A program made the position numbers and the translations under genes. 64,000 nt of DNA from Dyadobacter sp. 3J3 (GTDB lineage: Bacteria > Bacteroidota > Bacteroidia > Cytophagales > Spirosomataceae), in contig NZ_VTOL01000002.1 in NCBI RefSeq assembly GCF_009801115.1, positions 310,001 to 374,000 of the forward strand, written 5' to 3'. Every line of letters begins with the position of its first letter. Positions within the stretch are counted from its first letter, which is position 1. A model generated the notes under the pieces. The model saw only the letters and a list, made by a program, of their open reading frames with translations, did not search any database and was not told where the DNA came from. This document shows, piece by piece, positions 1 through 7,691 of the stretch.

Positions 1-463
1 CATTAAAATTCTGGTTAGAGATTCTTCGGTGATAGTTAATCTGGCCGGTATGGTAAGCCAGGTGCATTGCAAGATGAGTCAAAACGAGGCTGGCGTTTTG
101 TGGTTCATGAATCGATAATACATCCCGGGGATATTCCTCTGAAAGCTGATCGTCCGTCAGGTTAAGGAGCGATTCCGGAATTATTTCAAGCAAAAAATCC
201 ACCTCTTCCAGTAATTGTGTTTTGGAAAAAACGTTGGAAGAGAACTCTGCTTCCCGATCCCGGACATATGGGAAATGACCGAGTTCCAAACCAATATAAG
301 TCCTGAGATTACCAATCAAATGTTGGGATAAGTTTCCGCCGGAATTTATTGTACCAGTAATTTTCACCCATAATAAATCTTCTTCCGTATAAGCCGCAAT
401 CTCAGCCCTCAGCTTTTTAAGCTCTCTTGTATAAAAGAAAATGTAATCTGCTTTATTCATCAT
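1..463 (-). CDS. DinB/DUF1572-like protein, C-terminus cut by window edge
   Basis: The frame enters from the left edge, so only the first 154 residues are visible. The start is ATG at 463, with a second ATG directly after it. The helix carrying HLIGNL (His48) and the HxxxH pair His134/His138, within HLAMHLAYHTGQI, match the spacing of the metal-binding His triad of the DinB/YfiT four-helix fold. Members act as metal-dependent thiol transferases or stress proteins, but the function of this one cannot be read from sequence. It is divergent from the MocR regulator at 578 and shares a 114-bp intergenic region that holds a direct repeat, so it may be a target of that regulator. The family call is fairly safe; the regulation is inferred. 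Confidence 0.75.
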   Translation of the reverse strand, partial: MMNKADYIFFYTRELKKLRAEIAAYTEEDLLWVKITGTINSGGNLSQHLIGNLRTYIGLELGHFPYVRDREAEFSSNVFSKTQLLEEVDFLLEIIPESLLNLTDDQLSEEYPRDVLSIHEPQNASLVLTHLAMHLAYHTGQINYHRRISNQNFN

Positions 464-510
464 GCATTTCATTAAAATGGTTTTACAAAATTTCATCATT
501 TTTACATCAT

Positions 511-561
511 AAAACAGATTCAGTTTTTTAAATTAGCAGCATAACAGATTCATCATTTTAA
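511..561. promoter_or_regulatory. Candidate MocR operator: 21-bp direct repeat, 30-bp spacing
   Basis: Two copies begin at 511 and 541. They agree at 17 of 21 positions and share the exact 10-mer aacagattca at 513-522 and 543-552. The start-to-start distance of 30 bp is close to three helical turns, so both lie on the same DNA face. MocR/GabR-type regulators are known to bind direct repeats on one face, and this pair lies immediately upstream of a mocR gene and of the divergent DinB gene. The binding is inferred. Confidence 0.5.
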
Positions 562-577
562 TCAACTAAGTAATAAA

Positions 578-2014
578 TTGGACACAAACTTATATAAAGA
601 AGAATTTCTATATGCCCGAATAGCAGAGCGTTTTGAAACCCAGATCGAAAACAATATACTAAAAACGGGCGACAAACTTTTGTCGGTTCGCGCCCTAAGC
701 AAGGAACAAGGCATAAGCATTAGTACGGCCTTTAAGGCATATATTGAACTTGAAAACAAAGGATATATAGAAGCAAGGGCAAAATCAGGATATTTTGTAC
801 GGTACAATCCTGCCAAAATCCCCAAATCCCTTGATATTCCAAAAATGGAAGCCAGTTTTGAAAATATTGGTGTGGACGAAATCCTTAGAATGGTTTATAG
901 AACCATGAGTCAGGAAGGAGTAGTAAAACTTTCGCAGGCTGTGCCATCCTCAGAGCTGATTCCTATCGCCAAATTAGCCAAAGTGATGATGGAAGCCATA
1001 CGAAAAAGCCCGACAGGATGCACAGGATATGAAGATATTCAAGGCAATGTCTTGCTAAGAAAACAGATTGCAAAATATGCGTTTAGCTGGAATGGAAATA
1101 TTACAGAAAATGATGTTGTGACCACCCAGGGATGTATGGAAGCACTCGTTTTTTGTTTACAGGCAGTTACGGAACCAGGAGATACAGTGGCCATTGACAG
1201 TCCCACTTATTTTGGCATTTTTAATATAATGAAAAGTTTGGGTCTCAAAGTTCTGGAAATTCCGACTGATCCCAATACCGGGGCAGATCTCGAATATCTC
1301 GAAAAGGCAATAGAAAAAATTCCAATAAAGGCTTGTCTTTTTGTAACCAATTTCGCAAATCCTTTGGGAGTGCTTATGCCTGATCATCGAAAAAAACAAC
1401 TTGTAGAACTCCTGGCCAAAAACCAGATACCGCTTATAGAGGATGATATTTATGGCGAAATGTATTTTGGAAAAACCAGACCTAAAACCTGTAAGAGTTT
1501 TGACAAAGAGGGATTGGTAATGCTTTGTTCTTCTGTTTCAAAAACTTTGGCTCCGGGCTATAGAGTTGGCTGGTGCATTCCTGGGAAATTTACAGAAAAG
1601 GTCATTAGTTTAAAATTGATCCATTCGGTTTCCTCAGCCACGCCAACACAAGCTGCAATTGGACTTTTCTTTGAAACCGGGCGCTATGATCTGCATATGC
1701 GAAAAATGAGAAAAGCGCTTCACACACAATGCTTGCGTTACATACAGTCTATTTCTGATAATTTTCCAAAAGAAACAAAAGTCAGCCGACCGCAGGGAGG
1801 TTATGTATTATGGATTGAAATGAATAAAAAAGTCAACGCATTTGAGCTATTCCAAAAGGCCATAAAGGAAAACATAAGTATATCACCAGGACAAATTTTC
1901 AGTACGGATGCCCGTTTTACAAATTACATCAGGATTAGTTTCGGCACACCATATAATGAAGAAATTGAAAAAAGCTTGCAAAAGTTGGGAAAACTAGTTC
2001 AAAGTATGAGCTGA
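578..2014 (+). CDS. MocR-family regulator (GntR wHTH fused to aminotransferase-like domain)
   Basis: 478 residues, the usual MocR size. Residues about 5-75 form a GntR winged helix, with the recognition region at ISISTAFKAYIELENKGYIE and the wing at ARAKSGYFV. A fold-type I PLP aminotransferase domain follows, with the Schiff-base lysine in SSVSKTLAPGYR at Lys322. MocR proteins sense PLP adducts or amino compounds and usually control a neighbouring gene. The start is TTG at 578; an in-frame stop at 542-544 rules out a much longer N-terminus and no ATG fits. The catalytic lysine is present, so PLP binding is expected. The likely targets are itself and the divergent DinB-like gene. Confidence 0.88.
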   Translation: MDTNLYKEEFLYARIAERFETQIENNILKTGDKLLSVRALSKEQGISISTAFKAYIELENKGYIEARAKSGYFVRYNPAKIPKSLDIPKMEASFENIGVDEILRMVYRTMSQEGVVKLSQAVPSSELIPIAKLAKVMMEAIRKSPTGCTGYEDIQGNVLLRKQIAKYAFSWNGNITENDVVTTQGCMEALVFCLQAVTEPGDTVAIDSPTYFGIFNIMKSLGLKVLEIPTDPNTGADLEYLEKAIEKIPIKACLFVTNFANPLGVLMPDHRKKQLVELLAKNQIPLIEDDIYGEMYFGKTRPKTCKSFDKEGLVMLCSSVSKTLAPGYRVGWCIPGKFTEKVISLKLIHSVSSATPTQAAIGLFFETGRYDLHMRKMRKALHTQCLRYIQSISDNFPKETKVSRPQGGYVLWIEMNKKVNAFELFQKAIKENISISPGQIFSTDARFTNYIRISFGTPYNEEIEKSLQKLGKLVQSMS

Positions 2015-2226
2015 GATTTAAGGAAATTAACGATCTCAAAGGCAACATTTACTGGGCCAGAATTACCTAACGCGCTCAAAATTAAAAATTTACAAAACAT
2101 GCAAAGGGAATGAACTCACTGCAACGACAGTGCAACTAACTGATTTTCAGTACCTGATACCCTGTTGCACATCTTTACCAAGTATATTTACGGATATTTA
2201 GTTTATATAAAAGTTACATTAAGATT

Positions 2227-2247
2227 GAATGAATATTAAATTCATTC
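2227..2247. promoter_or_regulatory. Perfect palindrome before the Zn/Cd ATPase (SmtB/ArsR-like operator)
   Basis: GAATGAAT and ATTCATTC form a perfect 8-bp inverted repeat around a 5-nt AT-only spacer, ending 17 bp before the ATPase start codon. ArsR/SmtB metal sensors bind inverted TGAA...TTCA half-sites; here the gap between the inner TGAA and TTCA is 7 nt, against 6 in the classical SmtB site. Position and symmetry suggest metal-responsive repression of the ATPase. No regulator gene is in the window, so the sensor family is inferred. Confidence 0.5.
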
Positions 2248-2264
2248 GGTAACAATTCTGATCT

Positions 2265-4262
2265 ATGAAAAACCAAACACAGATAAAACATATTCATAAA
2301 GAAAAAGAATGCTGTTCTCATGATGATAATCATGAATCTCACCAGCATAACGAAGACAGTCATAATCATGACGACCACGATCATGACCATGACCATGGAG
2401 ACAACGAAAATACTAGCTTACTACTAGGCCGCTGGCCGCTTTGGCTTAGCTTGACAATTCTGGCTATTTTTCTTTTCGTCACCTTTGGATTAAAAATAGA
2501 AATAAACAAATATACTGAAATAGCGCTGATGCTCTCGGCCTATTTACTTGCAGGGTACAAAACGATCGCTCTTGCTATTCGCAAAATTACAAGAGGTGAT
2601 CTTTTTAATGAATTTACGCTGATGACCATTGCAACGCTTGGCGCATTTTACATTGGCCAATATAGTGAGGGTGTTGCCGTAATGATTTTTTATGAAATCG
2701 GTGAATTAATTCAGGATCTGGCAGTTAGCAAATCAAAACGCTCAATTAAAGCACTGCTTGATATCCGGCCGGACGCTGTAACGGTGACCAGAGAAAATAA
2801 AGATCTGGAAGTAAATCCTCAGGAAGTTCTTATAGGCGAAATCATTCTGGTAAAAGCAGGTGAAAAAGTGGCTTTGGACGGCATTCTTCACTCCGAATCC
2901 GGTGTATTTAACACGGCTGCTTTAACCGGAGAATCTAAACCAGCTGTAAAATCAAAAGGTGAGCAGATTCTCGCTGGTATGATAAACACTGAAAAGACGG
3001 TTGAGATTGAAACTCGTGCACTTTTCAAGGATTCAAAGCTTTCAAGAATTTTAGAAATGGTACAGGAGGCAACTGCCCGAAAAGCTCCTACACAACTCAT
3101 GGTAAGTCGATTGGCTAAAATATACACCCCAATAGTATTTGGACTTGCGCTACTGATCATTCTGGTTCCCATGATTTTTGTAAGTAATTATGACTTTCAG
3201 CAGTGGCTTTACAGAGGGATGGTATTTCTGGTTATTGCGTGTCCATGTGCTTTAACAATTTCGATTCCATTGGGTTATTTCGGAGGAATTGGACTTGCAT
3301 CACGAAATGGTATTCTGGTTAAAGGTTCGAATTTTCTCGATATTGTCACTGAAATTGATACCTTGGTTTCTGACAAAACAGGCACACTTACCAAAGGAGT
3401 TTTCAAAGTTCAAAAAGTTGAAACTTTAATGGATCGGGATAAATTTATAAGCCTGACTGCTTCACTTGAAAATTATTCAACACATCCTGTTGCAAAAGCT
3501 TTTGTGCAATTTGCCGGGGCTAATTCTTTGACAAAACCCACGGATGTTGAAGAAATCTCGGGACATGGTTTAAAAGGTAAAGTTTCAGACTATCTGGTAC
3601 TTTGCGGTAACACCAAGCTGATGAAAAAATTCGATATCAGCTTTCCAGAAGAAATAGAAAAAATTGTGGAGACTATTGTGGTAGTAGCCATTGATAATAA
3701 ATATGCAGGCTATCTCACAATTGCTGACGAGATTAAAGAAGATTCTCTACAGACCATCAAAGACCTGAAAGCATTGGGTATCGAAACCATTATGCTTTCT
3801 GGGGATAAACAAGCGATAACCTCACAAATTGCTTCTAGCTTACAGATTGAGAAAAGCTATGGAGATTTGTTGCCGGAAGACAAAGTTAGGATCGTTCAGG
3901 AATTGAAAGATCAAGGGAAAAATATTGCATTTGTTGGTGATGGGGTAAATGACGCTCCTGTAATTGCCTTGGCCAATGTTGGAATAGCTATGGGTGGGTT
4001 AGGCTCGGATGCTGCAATTGAGACTGCCGACATTGTGATACAAAATGATCAGCCGTCTAAAATTGTGTCGGCCATAAAAGCCGGAAAAATCACCAAATCC
4101 ATTGTTTATCAAAACATTACCCTGGCAATGGGAATTAAAGTTGTAGTCATGATACTGGGAGCCGGTGGAATTGCTACACTTTGGGAAGCCGTTTTTGCTG
4201 ACGTTGGTGTAGCTTTGCTCGCTATTCTAAACGCTTTCCGAATTCAGGGAAAAAGTTTATAA
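2265..4262 (+). CDS. P1B-type Zn2+/Cd2+/Pb2+-translocating ATPase with His-rich N-terminus
   Basis: 665 residues. It exports soft divalent metals across the inner membrane at the cost of ATP. The transmembrane metal motif is Cys326-Pro-Cys328 and the phosphorylated aspartate is Asp370 in DKTGT; GDGVNDAP of the hinge is present. The last membrane segments carry a Lys (GIKVVVMILGAG) and Asp (FADVGVALL), the signature of the Zn/Cd/Pb subgroup (ZntA type). There is no GMTCxxC metal-binding domain. Instead the first 44 residues hold 12 His and a Cys pair (Cys16-Cys17), a likely metal chelating tail. A palindromic operator sits just upstream. Confidence 0.93.
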   Translation: MKNQTQIKHIHKEKECCSHDDNHESHQHNEDSHNHDDHDHDHDHGDNENTSLLLGRWPLWLSLTILAIFLFVTFGLKIEINKYTEIALMLSAYLLAGYKTIALAIRKITRGDLFNEFTLMTIATLGAFYIGQYSEGVAVMIFYEIGELIQDLAVSKSKRSIKALLDIRPDAVTVTRENKDLEVNPQEVLIGEIILVKAGEKVALDGILHSESGVFNTAALTGESKPAVKSKGEQILAGMINTEKTVEIETRALFKDSKLSRILEMVQEATARKAPTQLMVSRLAKIYTPIVFGLALLIILVPMIFVSNYDFQQWLYRGMVFLVIACPCALTISIPLGYFGGIGLASRNGILVKGSNFLDIVTEIDTLVSDKTGTLTKGVFKVQKVETLMDRDKFISLTASLENYSTHPVAKAFVQFAGANSLTKPTDVEEISGHGLKGKVSDYLVLCGNTKLMKKFDISFPEEIEKIVETIVVVAIDNKYAGYLTIADEIKEDSLQTIKDLKALGIETIMLSGDKQAITSQIASSLQIEKSYGDLLPEDKVRIVQELKDQGKNIAFVGDGVNDAPVIALANVGIAMGGLGSDAAIETADIVIQNDQPSKIVSAIKAGKITKSIVYQNITLAMGIKVVVMILGAGGIATLWEAVFADVGVALLAILNAFRIQGKSL

Positions 4263-4435
4263 ACACCTGATTTTAAGTAAAAAATAGAGAAGTTGACTAT
4301 AAAAGCACTGCTAATATCTCTAAAAAACGTATTCGAAATTTTATATTATCATCTTTGGCATACTAATTGCACCTGGATGGTAGAATAAACATAAATTGTT
4401 CCCGTTTAGAATATTATCGTTTCAAACTCAGCATT

Positions 4436-5059
4436 ATGGTTTTAAAAACAAACTGTCCCTTTACCCAGACTGCCTTTAAACAGTTGTTAATTTTATTAAT
4501 CTGTTTTTTAGCAGTTAGTGCTTATGGTCAGCAGTATAGAAATTATTCTGTTATATGGCGAGGAAAAGAGATAGGGTTTTTAAAGGCAACGTCTCAATCT
4601 CAGCCGCAAGGGCAATTTTATGCTACGGATAGCGAGATGAATATTAATATGCTGCTTACATTCAAGATACAGTCCAATACAACCAATCTGTTCTCCAATG
4701 CTCAGCTGAAAGACGCACAGGTACAGCGATTCGTAAATAAAAAGAAGAAACTTGCCGCCACTACCCGTTTCACAGATAACCATTACGAGTTAAAAAAAGA
4801 CAATGACGAAATCAAAAAATTTAAGAGCAATATCCCTGCGACTGTAACGTGGCTTTATTTCAATGAACCAATTCAAAAAAGTGAGATTTTTTCAGAGGTT
4901 TTCCAGACTTTTTTAAAATTCAAGGAAATCGCGGCTTCTGTTTACGAAACCACCTTGCCTGATGGGGACATTATGACTTACACTTATAGGTCCGGTGTAT
5001 TGCAACGTGTGGAAATCGAGTCTGGTTATGGTGAATTCGTTTTTAAGCTAAAAATTTAA
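4436..5059 (+). CDS. Secreted protein of DUF6134 type
   Basis: About 207 residues. The frame is open further upstream, but the ATG at 4436 is preferred because it places a Sec signal peptide at the N-terminus (hydrophobic LLILLICFLAVSAYG, cleavage before QQ). The mature part is rich in beta-strand-like stretches and resembles the Bacteroidetes DUF6134 family (opening NYSVIWRGKEIGFL). No catalytic motif is visible and the function is unknown. It stands alone after the ATPase with a gap of 173 bp; a near-consensus minus-7 box (CATCTTTG, 4350-4357) precedes it. Confidence 0.6.
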   Translation: MVLKTNCPFTQTAFKQLLILLICFLAVSAYGQQYRNYSVIWRGKEIGFLKATSQSQPQGQFYATDSEMNINMLLTFKIQSNTTNLFSNAQLKDAQVQRFVNKKKKLAATTRFTDNHYELKKDNDEIKKFKSNIPATVTWLYFNEPIQKSEIFSEVFQTFLKFKEIAASVYETTLPDGDIMTYTYRSGVLQRVEIESGYGEFVFKLKI

Positions 5060-5255
5060 AATAATATATTCCCCTGTCCTTCAATTCATTAAATTATTTC
5101 ACGCTTTAATTTGATGAAAGCAAAAACAATTTTATCAAATTAATTCTCCGAAAAAAAACAAAATCACCCTAATAAGCGTTGTATTGGAACCGCGAAATTA
5201 TTCTACGTAACAGTGGAATGGTTTTTTAATTGGGTTAGTAAACCATCCAATCGAT

Positions 5256-5651
5256 ATGAAAAAATTACTATTATGCCTTTTTGTTGGGATAGTATTTCTA
5301 CATCTCAGTTGTTCCAGAGATAAGGAGCTTAGCAATAATGTTGAAGCGCAAAGCCAGGTACAGATTAGAATCCGGAATGCAAGTTTGCTACCATTTGAAG
5401 ATATTGAAGTCAACACAAGTGGAGGGATCAATAAATTTGGAACCGTGGACGATAATCAAATATCTGATTACAAGACTTTTGATTTCGCCTACCCTTACAG
5501 TTTTGTCAAACTGAACATTAATGGTGAGCCCTATATTATCCAGCCGATCGATTATACTGGTCAACGCAAACTTGAAAGCGGAAAATATACCTATGAGATC
5601 CGCCTGGATCCCGAAAGCAATCAGATTTTCATGAGCCTAGCAAATGATTGA
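5256..5651 (+). CDS. Small lipoprotein, unknown function
   Basis: 131 residues. The N-terminus MKKLLLCLFVGIVFLHLSCS is a lipoprotein signal with Cys19 as the lipidated residue (lipobox LSC), so the protein is probably anchored to the periplasmic or outer face of an envelope membrane. The rest looks like a small beta-sandwich with alternating hydrophobic strands (VQIRIRNASLLPFEDIEV and YTYEIRLDP). I do not recognise a family. It lies between the DUF6134-like gene and the serine hydrolase, with 196 bp of non-coding DNA in front. Confidence 0.65.
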   Translation: MKKLLLCLFVGIVFLHLSCSRDKELSNNVEAQSQVQIRIRNASLLPFEDIEVNTSGGINKFGTVDDNQISDYKTFDFAYPYSFVKLNINGEPYIIQPIDYTGQRKLESGKYTYEIRLDPESNQIFMSLAND

Positions 5652-5741
5652 TATGAGTTGAGAAATTTCTTCTGGTAAAAGATTACACAACCTGTGGATT
5701 GGGTTATCTTCACGAAGAAATTTTCACTCAATTACGATCAC

Positions 5742-7316
5742 ATGAAAAAAGTTTTCCTTGTCTTCTCATGCCTTCTAATTACACATATCGTTTGCGGGCA
5801 GCAAAAGTTAAATTCAGGAGAGCATGCACCTGCCTCTTTTTATCAAACATATCAACCGCCAGTATTTAAGGATCCCGCTAGGATTGCCAAAATAAAAGCG
5901 GCAATTCCAACGCTTGAAAAAATTTATAAGGAATACGCTGAGAAAAATAATTTTCCAGGTTTGGCCTTTGGGATAATTGTGGACGACAAGGTTATTTTTT
6001 CCGGCGGTTATGGTTACACAAATCTGTCCAATAAAACAAAAGCTTCCGAAAAATCTCTTTTCAGAATTGCGTCAATGAGTAAAAGCGTGACGACGATGGC
6101 CATTCTTAAACTCCGTGACGAAGGTAAGTTACGACTGGATGATCCCGCCTATCTATACATTCCTGAGCTTAAATCAATGCCACTATTAACTTCGGATTCT
6201 CCTGCTATTACAATTAGAAATTTGATGACACACTCTGCCGGTTTCCCGGAAGATAACCCCTGGGGCGACCGCCAGCTTGATGGAAAAGATGAAGAACTTT
6301 TGGCTCTGATAAAGAGCGGAATTTCAAATTCTAACGTTCCCGGTGTGAAATATGAATACAGTAATCTTGGTTTTGGAATGCTTGGTAAAATCATTGGCAA
6401 TATCACTAAAATGCCTTACCAGCAGTATATTGACGAAAATATTTTCAAACCGCTTGGTATGGATCACACCATCTGGGAATATACAAAGGCTCCGGCAGAT
6501 CTGCTAGCACATGGATACCGGTGGGAAGAAGGAAAATGGAAAGAGGAAGTGCTGCTACACGACGGCACCTACGGCGCCATGGGTGGAATATTAACTTCCG
6601 TGGAAGATTTTGGGAAATATATGGCCTTTCACTTGTCGGCCTGGCCAGCTAAAAACGATAAAGAAACTGGTCCGGTTAAAAGGAGTTCTGTGAGAGAAAT
6701 GCAGCAGCCCTGGACTTTTAATAATCTGAATGCAAAATTTAAATATCCAAACGGACGCGAATGTTCCCTGGTTAGCAGCTATGGTTATGGATTAAGAACC
6801 AGCAGAGATTGCCAGGATCGCATTTTTACGGGTCACACAGGAGGATTACCAGGTTTTGGCAGTCAGTGGTGGATTATGCCGGAGTATGGGATTGGAGTTA
6901 TCGCCAATGGAAACCTGACCTACGCGAGCATGAATACCGCCAACTTTGCTGTAATGGATACACTTATTTCATTAGCAGGTTTAAAGCCCCGTGAATTACC
7001 TGTATCTCCTATCTTAAAATTACGGAAAGACCAAATTGTTAAACTGTTACCCGAATGGTCAGATGCTGAAAACAGTAAAATATTTGCTGTTAATTTCTTT
7101 CCGGATCGCTCTGTTGAACTTAGAAAAAAAGCAGCGCAAGCATTATTTACCAAAATAGGAAAAGTAAAAAAAGTAACTGAATTGAATCCAGAAAATCAGC
7201 TCCGCGGCAACTTTCAAATAGAAGGGGAAAATGGTATAATAAATGTCTATTTCACTTTGACGCCAGAAAATCCTGCGCTTATTCAGCAACTTGATATAAA
7301 AGAAATTTCAAACTAA
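5742..7316 (+). CDS. Secreted serine hydrolase, beta-lactamase/class C (PBP-like esterase) family
   Basis: 524 residues counted from the ATG at 5742, which gives a clean signal peptide ending in VCGQQ; an extension back to 5694 would bury it. The active-site motifs are complete: Ser111-Met-Ser-Lys114 (SxxK), Tyr206-Ser-Asn208 (YxN) and His365-Thr-Gly367 in place of KTG. The HTG variant is usual for the esterase, D-aminopeptidase and PBP4* members rather than true AmpC. A C-terminal region of roughly 130 residues follows the catalytic domain. The DUF1801-like gene starts 3 bp after the stop, suggesting co-transcription. The substrate is unknown. Confidence 0.85.
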   Translation: MKKVFLVFSCLLITHIVCGQQKLNSGEHAPASFYQTYQPPVFKDPARIAKIKAAIPTLEKIYKEYAEKNNFPGLAFGIIVDDKVIFSGGYGYTNLSNKTKASEKSLFRIASMSKSVTTMAILKLRDEGKLRLDDPAYLYIPELKSMPLLTSDSPAITIRNLMTHSAGFPEDNPWGDRQLDGKDEELLALIKSGISNSNVPGVKYEYSNLGFGMLGKIIGNITKMPYQQYIDENIFKPLGMDHTIWEYTKAPADLLAHGYRWEEGKWKEEVLLHDGTYGAMGGILTSVEDFGKYMAFHLSAWPAKNDKETGPVKRSSVREMQQPWTFNNLNAKFKYPNGRECSLVSSYGYGLRTSRDCQDRIFTGHTGGLPGFGSQWWIMPEYGIGVIANGNLTYASMNTANFAVMDTLISLAGLKPRELPVSPILKLRKDQIVKLLPEWSDAENSKIFAVNFFPDRSVELRKKAAQALFTKIGKVKKVTELNPENQLRGNFQIEGENGIINVYFTLTPENPALIQQLDIKEISN

Positions 7317-7319
7317 CGT

Positions 7320-7685
7320 GTGAAAGAAATTGACAACTTTTATTCACAGAAAGAGGAGCCTGTTAAAAGCTGCCTTCTAGCTATCCGGCAAATTATACTG
7401 GACAGAGATAGAAATATTTCGGAGGCCTGGAAATACAGAATGCCTTTTTTCTGCTATAAAAGTAAGATGTTCTGCTATCTCTGGGTTGAAAAGAAAACCG
7501 GTTTACCGTATTTGGGTGTAGTGGAAGGAAATAAAATCGCTCATCCCGGATTAATTCAGGATGAGCGATAAAGAATGAAAATTATGCGTTTTGATCCGTT
7601 GGAAGACTTGCCCCTAAAAACAATTGAAGAAATTATAGACGGAGACATTCAACTCTACACCAGTGGATTAATTAAAATTAAATAA
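7320..7685 (+). pseudogene. DUF1801 (YdhG-like) protein gene with one in-frame TAA
   Basis: The frame begins at GTG 7320, 3 bp after the serine hydrolase stop. The first 83 codons give a DUF1801-like sequence (SEAWKYRMPFFCYKSKMFCY, LPYLGVVEG). Codon 84 is TAA (7569-7571), but the same frame continues for 37 more codons as RMKIMRFDPLEDLPLKTI and onward to a natural stop at 7683-7685. That tail is the normal C-terminus of the family, so the gene is a full-length frame with one nonsense codon and no other lesion. It may be a recent pseudogene, a truncated but working protein, a readthrough product or a sequence error. The M61 gene converges on it from 7692. Confidence 0.75.
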
Positions 7686-7691
7686 TCAGAA

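Noticed and set aside
2130..2170. GTGCAAC/GTTGCAC inverted repeat upstream of the Zn/Cd ATPase
   Set aside because: The 27-nt spacing makes it a weak hairpin or operator; the palindrome at 2227 is a far better candidate.
4367..4435. N-terminal extension of the DUF6134-like frame
   Set aside because: It would put 23 mainly polar residues in front of the signal peptide; the internal ATG fits better.
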